Program-made: the position numbers and the translations under genes
Assembly: GCA_947452525.1 (NCBI GenBank)
Contig: CANGCW010000076.1
Coordinates: 1-5,317, forward strand
Reading direction: 5' to 3'
DNA: 5,317 bases
Source of the DNA: Actinomycetota bacterium
GTDB taxonomy: Bacteria > Actinomycetota > Actinomycetes > Nanopelagicales > Nanopelagicaceae
Part shown: piece by piece, positions 1 to 5,317 of the stretch
Position numbering within the stretch: position 1 is the first letter of the stretch
How the letters are laid out: the number at the start of each line of letters is the position of its first letter
The notes under the pieces: model-generated
Seen by the model: the letters and a program-made list of their open reading frames with translations, nothing else
What the model was told of the DNA's origin: nothing
Databases searched by the model: none

Positions 1-999
1 TACAACTTCCCTCCTTACTCTGTAGGAGAGACCGGTCGTGTTGGGTCACCAAAGCGTCGCGAAATCGGCCACGGTGCACTTGCAGAGCGCGCACTTGTTC
101 CAGTACTTCCAACTCGTGAAGAGTTCCCATATGCAATCCGCCAAGTCTCAGAAGCCCTCGGTTCCAATGGATCAACATCCATGGGTTCAGTGTGTGCCTC
201 AACGCTTGCTCTCCTCAACGCTGGTGTGCCTTTGAAGGCTCCAGTTGCAGGTATTGCGATGGGCCTTATCTCAGGTGATGTTGATGGAAAGACTGAGTAT
301 GTCGCGCTAACCGACATCCTCGGCGCTGAAGATGCATTCGGAGATATGGATTTCAAGGTCGCCGGTACACGTGAATTCGTTACTGCGCTCCAACTTGATA
401 CCAAGCTTGATGGAATTCCAGCATCAGTTCTCGCTGCAGCGCTCCTTCAGGCGAAGGAAGCCCGTCTATCTATCCTCGACATCATGAATCAGGCGATCGA
501 TGCACCAGATGAGATGAGCTTGCTCGCTCCTCGCATCATCACCGTCAAGGTTCCAGTCGACATGATCGGTGCAGTCATCGGGCCTAAGGGCAAGATGATC
601 AACCAGATTCAGGATGACACGGGCGCAGATATCTCCATCGAAGATGATGGAACTATCTACATCGGTGCAACCGAGGGATCACAGGCTGAAGCTGCTAAGG
701 CAATGATCGATGCAATCGCTAACCCACATGTTCCATCAGTGGGAGAGCGCTTCAACGGTACAGTCGTAAAGCTTGCAACGTTCGGTGCGTTTATCTCACT
801 CGTTCCTGGTAAGGATGGCCTCCTCCACGTCTCGCAGATCCGCAAGATGCACGGCGGAAAGCGCATTGAGAACCTCGAAGAGGTAATGAATGTCGGCGAT
901 AAGATCGAAGTTGAGATTGCTGAAATCGATCCAAAGGGTAAGTTCTCACTCGTGGCAGTACTGCCTGATGGAACTCTCTCTTCGGCTTCAAAAGAGTAA
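1..999 (+). CDS. pnp: Polynucleotide phosphorylase (PNPase), C-terminal part; 5' end outside the window
   Basis: PNPase degrades RNA 3' to 5' by phosphorolysis, releasing nucleoside diphosphates, and acts in the cytoplasm as a trimer. The frame is open from base 1, so only the last 332 residues are present. They begin inside the second RNase PH domain, where KRRE (fragment residues 18-21) is the family's basic RNA/phosphate-binding patch. The phosphate loop NGSTSM lies at 56-61. The catalytic acidic motif DILGAEDAFGDMDFK gives Asp111, Asp117 and Lys119, which line up with E. coli D486, D492 and K494. A KH domain follows (about 178-240) with its GPKG loop at 194-197. An S1 domain runs from about 247 to 319, with FGAF and the PGKDGLLHVSQI stretch. 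The protein ends in a short tail (SSASKE). All three C-terminal domains are intact. The next gene starts 7 bases after the stop, so the two are probably co-transcribed. The family call is essentially certain. Confidence 0.97.
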   Translation, partial: YNFPPYSVGETGRVGSPKRREIGHGALAERALVPVLPTREEFPYAIRQVSEALGSNGSTSMGSVCASTLALLNAGVPLKAPVAGIAMGLISGDVDGKTEYVALTDILGAEDAFGDMDFKVAGTREFVTALQLDTKLDGIPASVLAAALLQAKEARLSILDIMNQAIDAPDEMSLLAPRIITVKVPVDMIGAVIGPKGKMINQIQDDTGADISIEDDGTIYIGATEGSQAEAAKAMIDAIANPHVPSVGERFNGTVVKLATFGAFISLVPGKDGLLHVSQIRKMHGGKRIENLEEVMNVGDKIEVEIAEIDPKGKFSLVAVLPDGTLSSASKE

Positions 1000-1006
1000 G
1001 TAGTTA

Positions 1007-2278
1007 ATGGCTAAAACCACACTTCCTAGCGGTCTCCGTATCGTTACAGAAGAAGTCAGCACAGTTCGCTCTGCTGCTGTGGGAATTTGGGTCAATGTTG
1101 GCTCCCGCGATGAGAGTAAATCCGTCGCGGGGGCTTCACATTTTCTAGAGCACCTTCTCTTCAAAGGTACAAAGCGCCGTAATGCAATGGAGATCTCCTC
1201 AGCGATTGAAGCTGTTGGCGGAGAGATGAATGCATTTACGAGCAAGGAGTACACCTGCTTCTACGCACGCGTGCTCGATAAAGATTTCCCACTCGCCGTC
1301 GATGTGATCTCAGATCTCATGACCTCTTCGACTGTTACAAAAGAGGATGTTGATTCCGAGCGCAGCGTTGTCTTGGAAGAGATTGCAATGCGTGATGATG
1401 ATCCATCAGATCTCATCCACGATTTCTATCTCGAGGGTTATTACGGAGATACCGAACTTGGTCGACCAGTTCTCGGAACTGTTGAATCGATCAACGCCAT
1501 GTCTCGCAGCGCGGTATTTAATTATTATAAGAAGCAGTACCGCCCAGAGAATATGGTCGTCTCTGTTGCTGGCAATGTGAAGCACAAGAACGTTGTGCGC
1601 ATGGTTGAAGAAGCTCTCTCAAAAGATCACTTTCTGGATAACGGTGGCACCGCTCCAGAACTTCGGCCAGTAAAGAGCGCGAAAGTCAATGGTCGTGGAA
1701 AAGTTCTCGTACATGAGCGCAAGACGGAACAAGCGCATCTCTTGATGGGCGTTCAAGGCGTTGCACGTAATGATGAGCGTCGCTTTGCACTCAGCATCCT
1801 CGCCTCCGCCCTCGGTGGCGGAATGTCATCTCGACTCTTCCAAGAGATCCGCGAGAAGCGCGGCCTCGCTTATTCAACATATGCATATGTTCAGCAATTC
1901 GCCGGTTCTGGAACGCTCGCCTTCTACGCTGGTTGCCAGCCAAATAAGGCTGAAGAGGTCGCAAAGATTATTAAGGCAGTTACCCACGATGTTGCTGCTC
2001 ATGGACTCACCGATGAAGAGATCTCTCGCGCAAAGGGAGCCGTCTCAGGTTCGCTCGTCTTGAGCCAAGAGGACACCGGATCTCAGATGAGCCGTATTGG
2101 AAAGAGCGAGCTCGTTTATGGCGAGATTATGAGCTTTGATGAGATTCTTGGCCGCATCGCCGCCGTGACGGATGAAGAGATCCAACAATTAGCGAGCGAT
2201 CTTCTTCTTGCACCAACTACCCTTGCGGTAATCGGACCCTTTAAGAGTTCAACAAAGTTTGAGAGAGTTAACCAGTGA
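1007..2278 (+). CDS. M16 family zinc metallopeptidase (PepR / processing-peptidase type)
   Basis: This 423-residue protein has the usual length of bacterial single-chain M16B peptidases, related to the mitochondrial processing peptidase beta subunit. The inverted zinc motif HFLEH gives His45, Glu48 (catalytic base) and His49. The third ligand is Glu125 in VVLEEI, with the conserved Glu118 seven residues before it. The second M16 domain contains GGGMSSRLFQEIREKRGLAYS. Its Arg282 and Tyr289 are seven apart, as in the substrate-binding Arg/Tyr pair of the family. Both half-domains are therefore complete and the enzyme should be active. No signal peptide is visible, so it is probably cytoplasmic. 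The ATG at 1007 fits the family N-terminus (TTLPSGLRIVTEEV); the ribosome site is weak, with AAGAG overlapping the end of pnp. In Actinobacteria this gene commonly follows pnp and is called pepR (Rv2782c in M. tuberculosis). Its physiological substrate is not established. Confidence 0.95.
   Translation: MAKTTLPSGLRIVTEEVSTVRSAAVGIWVNVGSRDESKSVAGASHFLEHLLFKGTKRRNAMEISSAIEAVGGEMNAFTSKEYTCFYARVLDKDFPLAVDVISDLMTSSTVTKEDVDSERSVVLEEIAMRDDDPSDLIHDFYLEGYYGDTELGRPVLGTVESINAMSRSAVFNYYKKQYRPENMVVSVAGNVKHKNVVRMVEEALSKDHFLDNGGTAPELRPVKSAKVNGRGKVLVHERKTEQAHLLMGVQGVARNDERRFALSILASALGGGMSSRLFQEIREKRGLAYSTYAYVQQFAGSGTLAFYAGCQPNKAEEVAKIIKAVTHDVAAHGLTDEEISRAKGAVSGSLVLSQEDTGSQMSRIGKSELVYGEIMSFDEILGRIAAVTDEEIQQLASDLLLAPTTLAVIGPFKSSTKFERVNQ
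2261..2278 (+). promoter_or_regulatory. dapB ribosome binding site and GTGA stop/start overlap
   Basis: The purine run GAGAGAG lies seven bases before the GTG start of dapB. That GTG overlaps the TGA stop of the upstream peptidase gene. Re-initiation by terminating ribosomes is the likely mode of translation, which would tie DapB output to peptidase translation. The overlap is seen directly; the coupling is inferred. Confidence 0.7.
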
Positions 2279-3033
2279 GCACCTCAAAGATTAAGGTCGC
2301 AGTCCTAGGCGCCAAAGGGCGTATGGGTAGCGAGGCCTGCCGCGCAGTAACTGCAGCAGATGATTTAGAACTCGTTGCCAGCATTGATGCAGGAGATTCG
2401 TTAGATCTCCTCATCTCTAGTGGTACACAGGTAGTCGTTGATTTCACTCACCCTGATGCAGTGATGGGTAATCTTGAATTTGCAATAAACAATGGAATCC
2501 ACGTAGTTGTCGGTACGACAGGTTTTGATTCTGCGAAGCTAGATCTCATCCGAGGATGGTTGAAGAAGAACGAAGGAACTGGCGCGCTCATTGCTCCTAA
2601 CTTCGGACTTGGCGCTGTCCTCATGATGCAATTCGCTGCGCAGGCTTCGAAGTACTTTGAATCTGTTGAGATTGTAGAACTGCACCACCCAAATAAGGCG
2701 GATGCGCCTTCAGGTACAGCAGCTCGCACGGCTGAATTAATCACTGAAGCTCGTACCGCTTCAAAGCGTCCTGCGATGCCAGATGCAACATCTAGTGCAC
2801 TTGATGGTGCACGCGGCGCTCTCGTCGGCGATGTTCACATTCACTCAGTACGCCTTCGCGGACTCGTCGCCCACCAAGAGGTTATCCTCGGTGACCTCGG
2901 TGAGACGCTGACTATTCGCCATGACTCAATCGATCGCACGGGATTCATGCCTGGAGTGCTTCTTGGCATCCGTAGCGTTCCCACTCATCCAGGACTAACA
3001 TTCGGGTTGGAACATTTCCTCGACTTGAAGTAG
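2275..3033 (+). CDS. dapB: 4-hydroxy-tetrahydrodipicolinate reductase
   Basis: DapB carries out the NAD(P)H-dependent reduction step of the diaminopimelate/lysine pathway, feeding peptidoglycan cross-linking and lysine synthesis in the cytoplasm. The 252 residues match the short actinobacterial form. The N-terminal Rossmann motif VAVLGAKGRMG lies at 8-18, DFTHP at 56-60 and GTTGF at 80-84. The substrate site is ELHHPNKADAPSGTA, giving His137, His138 (the family's catalytic His-His pair), Lys141, and DAPSGT at 143-148. IHSVRLRGLVAHQEV (188-202) and RHDSIDRTGFMPGV (214-227) complete the C-terminal signature. The start is GTG at 2275, inside the stop of the peptidase gene (four-base GTGA overlap). 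A GAGAGAG purine run at 2261-2267 sits seven bases upstream. This arrangement points to translational coupling. No key residue is missing. Confidence 0.97.
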   Translation: MSTSKIKVAVLGAKGRMGSEACRAVTAADDLELVASIDAGDSLDLLISSGTQVVVDFTHPDAVMGNLEFAINNGIHVVVGTTGFDSAKLDLIRGWLKKNEGTGALIAPNFGLGAVLMMQFAAQASKYFESVEIVELHHPNKADAPSGTAARTAELITEARTASKRPAMPDATSSALDGARGALVGDVHIHSVRLRGLVAHQEVILGDLGETLTIRHDSIDRTGFMPGVLLGIRSVPTHPGLTFGLEHFLDLK

Positions 3034-3036
3034 GAG
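3032..3036 (+). promoter_or_regulatory. Ribosome binding site of the redoxin gene
   Basis: AGGAG overlaps the dapB TAG stop and lies five bases before the ATG at 3042. It is one of the clearest Shine-Dalgarno matches in the window and fixes the start of the small redoxin gene. Confidence 0.75.
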
Positions 3037-3041
3037 CAACG

Positions 3042-3299
3042 ATGAGCTCAAGCAATGTAGTGATGTATGGCGCTGAATGGTGTGGAGATTGCCGCCGCAG
3101 CAAGAGATTCCTCGATGAGAATAAGGTTGAGTACACCTATATCGATGTTGAGGCAGATACCTCAGCTGCTGCAAAGGTCGTTGAGATTAACGGCGGCGCC
3201 CAATCGATTCCTGTTATCGTCTTCACAGATGGCACCCACCTCACTGAGCCTTCCGATAATGATTTGAAGGCTAAGTTGGAAGCGCTCTCCATTCTCTAA
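3042..3299 (+). CDS. Glutaredoxin-like / mycoredoxin-family thiol-disulfide oxidoreductase
   Basis: This is an 85-residue single-domain thioredoxin-fold protein. The strand VVMYGAEW leads into the redox motif CGDC (Cys14, Cys17), followed by a basic helix (RRSKRFL). The second strand is YTYIDVE (31-37). The cis-proline motif SIPVIVF has Pro57, and a late FTDGTHLTEPS segment (61-71) resembles the C-terminal part of actinobacterial mycoredoxins such as Rv3198A. Members of that group reduce mixed disulfides with mycothiol in the cytoplasm, and I infer the same role here. The motif is CGDC rather than the CGYC of mycoredoxin-1 or CPYC of classical glutaredoxins, so the partner could differ; an NrdH-like role is a less likely alternative. 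There is no signal peptide. The gene starts 8 bases after dapB with a good AGGAG site, so it belongs to the same transcript. Fold is certain; exact substrate is not. Confidence 0.85.
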   Translation: MSSSNVVMYGAEWCGDCRRSKRFLDENKVEYTYIDVEADTSAAAKVVEINGGAQSIPVIVFTDGTHLTEPSDNDLKAKLEALSIL

Positions 3300-3303
3300 G
3301 CGT

Positions 3304-3307
3304 GGAG
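3304..3307 (+). promoter_or_regulatory. Ribosome binding site deciding the ABC ATPase start
   Basis: GGAG lies six bases before the ATG at 3314. A GTG four codons upstream (3302) is also in frame, but it overlaps this site and has only pyrimidine-rich sequence before it. The ATG at 3314 is therefore the preferred start. A further in-frame ATG at 3326 has no ribosome site. Confidence 0.6.
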
Positions 3308-3313
3308 CCAAAT

Positions 3314-4300
3314 ATGTCTTCACAGATGGATGTAGCTATCGCCATCAAAGAACTTCGTAGGAGTTTTGGCGATGTTAAAGCGGTCGATGGCGTCAACCTC
3401 GATATCTACGATGGAGAGTTCTTCGCAATGCTTGGGCCAAGTGGCTCCGGTAAGACAACGGTTCTCCGTCTCATTGCTGGTTTTGAGATCCCTGATTCCG
3501 GGTCGATTACCATCGATGGAGTAGATGTCAGCAACGTTCCACCATTTAATCGTGATGTAAATACCGTCTTCCAGGATTATGCCCTCTTCCCACATATGAC
3601 AGTGCAGAAGAATGTTGAGTACGGGCTGCGCGTAAAGGGCGTCGGCAAAGCAGAGCGTGAAGAGCGTGCGAAGCGTGCCCTTGAGAAGGTAAAGCTCGCC
3701 GGTTATGAGAACCGAAAGCCCTCCCAACTCAGCGGCGGCCAACGCCAACGCGTCGCACTTGCACGTGCAATCGTCAATGAGCCGAAGGTTCTACTTCTCG
3801 ATGAACCCCTTGGCGCCCTCGATCTCAAACTCCGCCACGAGATGCAGAAGGAGTTAAAGGATCTCCAGAAGAGCCTTGGCATCACCTTTATCTTCGTTAC
3901 CCATGATCAAGAAGAAGCATTGACGATGGCTGATCGCATCGCCGTCTTCAGCGAGGGAAATATCGTGCAAGTGGGTTCACCTCGCTCGGTCTACGAGAAC
4001 CCAGCTAACGAGTTTGTTGCTGGCTTCGTCGGAATATCGAATCTGATTCACCGTGACGGAAGCGTCTTTAGCATCCGGCCAGAGAAGATATTTATCGGAG
4101 CTGCGCGTGACCGCGCCGTCGAGGGTTTCATTCGCCAACTTCAATTCGTCGGATCAACGACCCGGATAGAGATTGAACTAGCAAATGGAGACAGACTTAC
4201 TCTGCTCAAGGGAAATGATGGAAGTTCGGATGTGGGTCTAGAAGTTGGCTCACATCTACAGATTTCTTGGGATTCGAAATCCGAAATCCAAGTCGCTTAA
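3314..4300 (+). CDS. ABC transporter ATP-binding protein, PotA/YdcT type (polyamine-like uptake)
   Basis: This 328-residue ATPase powers an importer from the cytoplasmic face of the membrane. All nucleotide-binding motifs are present: Walker A GPSGSGKTT (41-49), Q-loop Gln87 in TVFQDYALFPHM, signature LSGGQRQR (139-146), Walker B VLLLDE (159-164), D-loop GALD (167-170) and H-loop His197 in FVTHDQEEA. The stretch after about residue 235 is a TOBE-type regulatory domain (SIRPEKIFIG and following), typical of the spermidine/putrescine/iron importer group. Phrases such as FNRDVNTVFQDYALFPHM and KPSQLSGGQRQRVA agree closely with E. coli YdcT as I remember it. The adjacent YdcS-like binding protein supports that assignment. 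The gene starts 14 bases after the redoxin stop, with no promoter evident in the gap. The start at 3314 is preferred to GTG 3302 on ribosome-site grounds. Substrate is inferred from family only. Confidence 0.93.
   Translation: MSSQMDVAIAIKELRRSFGDVKAVDGVNLDIYDGEFFAMLGPSGSGKTTVLRLIAGFEIPDSGSITIDGVDVSNVPPFNRDVNTVFQDYALFPHMTVQKNVEYGLRVKGVGKAEREERAKRALEKVKLAGYENRKPSQLSGGQRQRVALARAIVNEPKVLLLDEPLGALDLKLRHEMQKELKDLQKSLGITFIFVTHDQEEALTMADRIAVFSEGNIVQVGSPRSVYENPANEFVAGFVGISNLIHRDGSVFSIRPEKIFIGAARDRAVEGFIRQLQFVGSTTRIEIELANGDRLTLLKGNDGSSDVGLEVGSHLQISWDSKSEIQVA
4266..4292 (+). other. Imperfect hairpin at the 3' end of the ATPase gene
   Basis: The arms CTTGGGATTCG (4266-4276) and CGAAATCCAAG (4282-4292) pair over 11 positions around a five-base AAATC loop. 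There is one G-U wobble and one A-A mismatch. The hairpin sits within the last codons of the ATPase gene, eight bases before the end of its stop codon. No T-run follows, so it does not look like an intrinsic terminator. It could be an RNA-processing or stability element between the ATPase and the binding-protein gene, or a coincidence of coding sequence. Confidence 0.35.
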
Positions 4301-4314
4301 CTAACTGCAATAAG

Positions 4315-4320
4315 AAAAGG
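4315..4320 (+). promoter_or_regulatory. Ribosome binding site of the binding-protein gene
   Basis: AAAAGG ends five bases before ATG 4326 and eight bases before a second in-frame ATG at 4329. Either start is possible, and the second has slightly more comfortable spacing. They differ by a single Met at the signal-peptide N-terminus. Confidence 0.55.
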
Positions 4321-4325
4321 TAGAG

Positions 4326-5317
4326 ATGATGCGTACAAAGAAGAAGTTTGCCCTCGCAAGCTCGATCTCCGTCGCACTCTTGGTAGCAGGCACAAGCCTC
4401 GTTGCCACTTCTTCAGCACAGGCTGCGCTAGTAACTAAGGCAGCTAAATCTGTTGGAGCAGGAGAGGGCGCGCTCAATATCGTTGTCTGGGCAGGTTATG
4501 CTGAAAATGGAAGCAATGACAAGACCGTTGACTGGGTAACTCCATTCCAGAAGTCAACCGGTTGCACTGTTAATGCAAAGGTTGGAAATACCTCAGATGA
4601 GATGGTCTCGCTCATGAAATCAGGAGCGTATGACGGCGTCTCAGCATCTGGTGATGCGACTCTTCGCTTGATTTATGGTGGCGATGTTGCACCAGTAAAT
4701 ACCTCACTCGTTCCTAACTACTCCACAATCTCTCCATTCTTAAAGAACGCAGGATGGAACTCGGTGAAGGGAGTTATGTACGGTATTCCTCACGGTTGGG
4801 GTGCAAATGTCCTTACCTACAACCCAGCAGTTGTAAAGAAGGCTCCAACATCATGGGGCGCCGTCTTCGATGCTAATTCACCATACAAGGGAAAGATCAC
4901 TGCATACGATTCACCTATCTATATTGCAGATGCAGCTCTCTACCTTATGAAGAGCCAGCCAAATCTCAAGATTAAGAATCCATACTCTCTCGATAAGACC
5001 CAGTTCGATGCAGCAGTTGCACTTCTTAAGTCACAGAAGAAGATCGTCGGCGAGTACTGGTCTGACTACACCAAGGCAGTTCAATCCTTTGAATCAGGTA
5101 ACACTGTCATGGGAACGGAGTGGCAGGTTATCGCCAACCTCATCAATAGCGATAAGAAGGTGACTGTAAAGTCTTTCGTTCCTTCTGAGGGTTCAACCGG
5201 TTGGTCTGATACCTGGATGATCTCCGCCAAGGCAAAGCATCCAAATTGTATGTACAAGTGGATGAACTGGATTACCTCACCAAAGGTCAATGCTCAGGTT
5301 GCTGAGTGGTTCGGCGA
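4326..5317 (+). CDS. YdcS-like ABC transporter substrate-binding protein; 3' end outside the window
   Basis: The frame stays open for 330 codons to the window edge. It encodes an extracytoplasmic binding protein of the spermidine/putrescine (PotD/YdcS) type, delivering its ligand to the importer powered by the preceding ATPase. Residues 1-33 form a Sec signal peptide: RTKKK, a hydrophobic core, and AQA ahead of Ala34. There is no lipobox cysteine. The mature part matches E. coli YdcS, as I recall it, along its length: DWVTPFQKSTGC (69-80), TSDEMVSLM (89-97), ASGDATLRLI (107-116), an AYDSPIYIADAAL segment (193-205), and HPNCMYKWMNW (305-315). Cys80 and Cys308 also occur at matching YdcS positions and may form a disulfide. 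YdcS is about 381 residues, so some 50 residues are probably missing here. The gene lies 25 bases after the ATPase. The ligand is inferred; polyamines are the best guess. The ATG at 4329 is an equally plausible start. Confidence 0.92.
   Translation, partial: MMRTKKKFALASSISVALLVAGTSLVATSSAQAALVTKAAKSVGAGEGALNIVVWAGYAENGSNDKTVDWVTPFQKSTGCTVNAKVGNTSDEMVSLMKSGAYDGVSASGDATLRLIYGGDVAPVNTSLVPNYSTISPFLKNAGWNSVKGVMYGIPHGWGANVLTYNPAVVKKAPTSWGAVFDANSPYKGKITAYDSPIYIADAALYLMKSQPNLKIKNPYSLDKTQFDAAVALLKSQKKIVGEYWSDYTKAVQSFESGNTVMGTEWQVIANLINSDKKVTVKSFVPSEGSTGWSDTWMISAKAKHPNCMYKWMNWITSPKVNAQVAEWFG

Noticed and set aside
15..404. Minus-strand open frame of 129 codons opposite pnp
   Set aside because: It lies wholly opposite conserved PNPase catalytic sequence, is rich in Ser/Pro/Arg as expected of an antisense shadow, and matches no family I recognise.
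2791..2816. Repeated GTGCAC hexamers in dapB
   Set aside because: Two short palindromic hexamers eleven or so bases apart in coding sequence are expected by chance and do not form a larger repeat array.
3302..3313. GTG at 3302 as start of the ABC ATPase
   Set aside because: It has no Shine-Dalgarno sequence upstream and would bury the GGAG that serves the ATG at 3314; the extra residues (MEPN) are not part of the family core.
3320..3748. Minus-strand open frame of 142 codons opposite the ABC ATPase
   Set aside because: It is antisense to the Walker A to signature region, whose coding reading is beyond doubt; it has no convincing ribosome site and no recognisable domain.
4293..4325. Promoter or terminator in the ATPase/binding-protein gap
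   Set aside because: The TTAACT/TAAGAA stretches are AT-rich but have no matching -35 box at proper spacing, and the nearby hairpin lacks a T-run.
5081..5290. Minus-strand open frame of 69 codons near the right edge
   Set aside because: It is opposite the YdcS-like gene, which matches its family through this stretch in the plus frame.

Overview
The window is a dense, entirely plus-strand gene run that I read as a piece of an actinobacterial chromosome. The order pnp - M16 zinc peptidase (PepR-like) - dapB is a known actinobacterial arrangement. The short DapB and the mycoredoxin-like protein fit the same phylum. Base composition looks close to half G+C by eye, low for Actinobacteria. The gaps between genes are 7, -4, 8, 14 and 25 bases, with no free-standing promoter or terminator between them. 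That compactness suggests a streamlined lineage such as the freshwater Nanopelagicales (acI) or a similar small-genome group. The lineage assignment is an inference; nothing in the window proves it.

Layout: bases 1-999 hold the C-terminal part of polynucleotide phosphorylase (second RNase PH domain, KH, S1), with its start lying upstream of the window. Bases 1007-2278 hold a complete M16 metallopeptidase. Bases 2275-3033 hold DapB, the lysine/diaminopimelate enzyme, with a GTG start overlapping the peptidase stop. Bases 3042-3299 hold a small thioredoxin-fold protein with a CGDC active site. Bases 3314-4300 hold an ABC-transporter ATPase of the PotA/YdcT type. From base 4326 to the window end runs a secreted substrate-binding protein closely resembling E. 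coli YdcS, cut off by the window edge before its stop.

Functionally there are two blocks: housekeeping (RNA decay, a processing peptidase, diaminopimelate synthesis, thiol redox) and the front of an uptake operon for a polyamine-type substrate. The permease genes (ydcU/ydcV-like) would be expected just past the right edge. The tight spacing suggests readthrough from one block into the other.

I found no CRISPR array, tRNA, rRNA, insertion sequence, phage gene or clearly new system. The items most worth a second look are the binding protein's lack of a lipobox, a strong imperfect hairpin at the ATPase/binding-protein junction, the ATPase-first gene order, and the CGDC redox protein sitting between dapB and the transporter.
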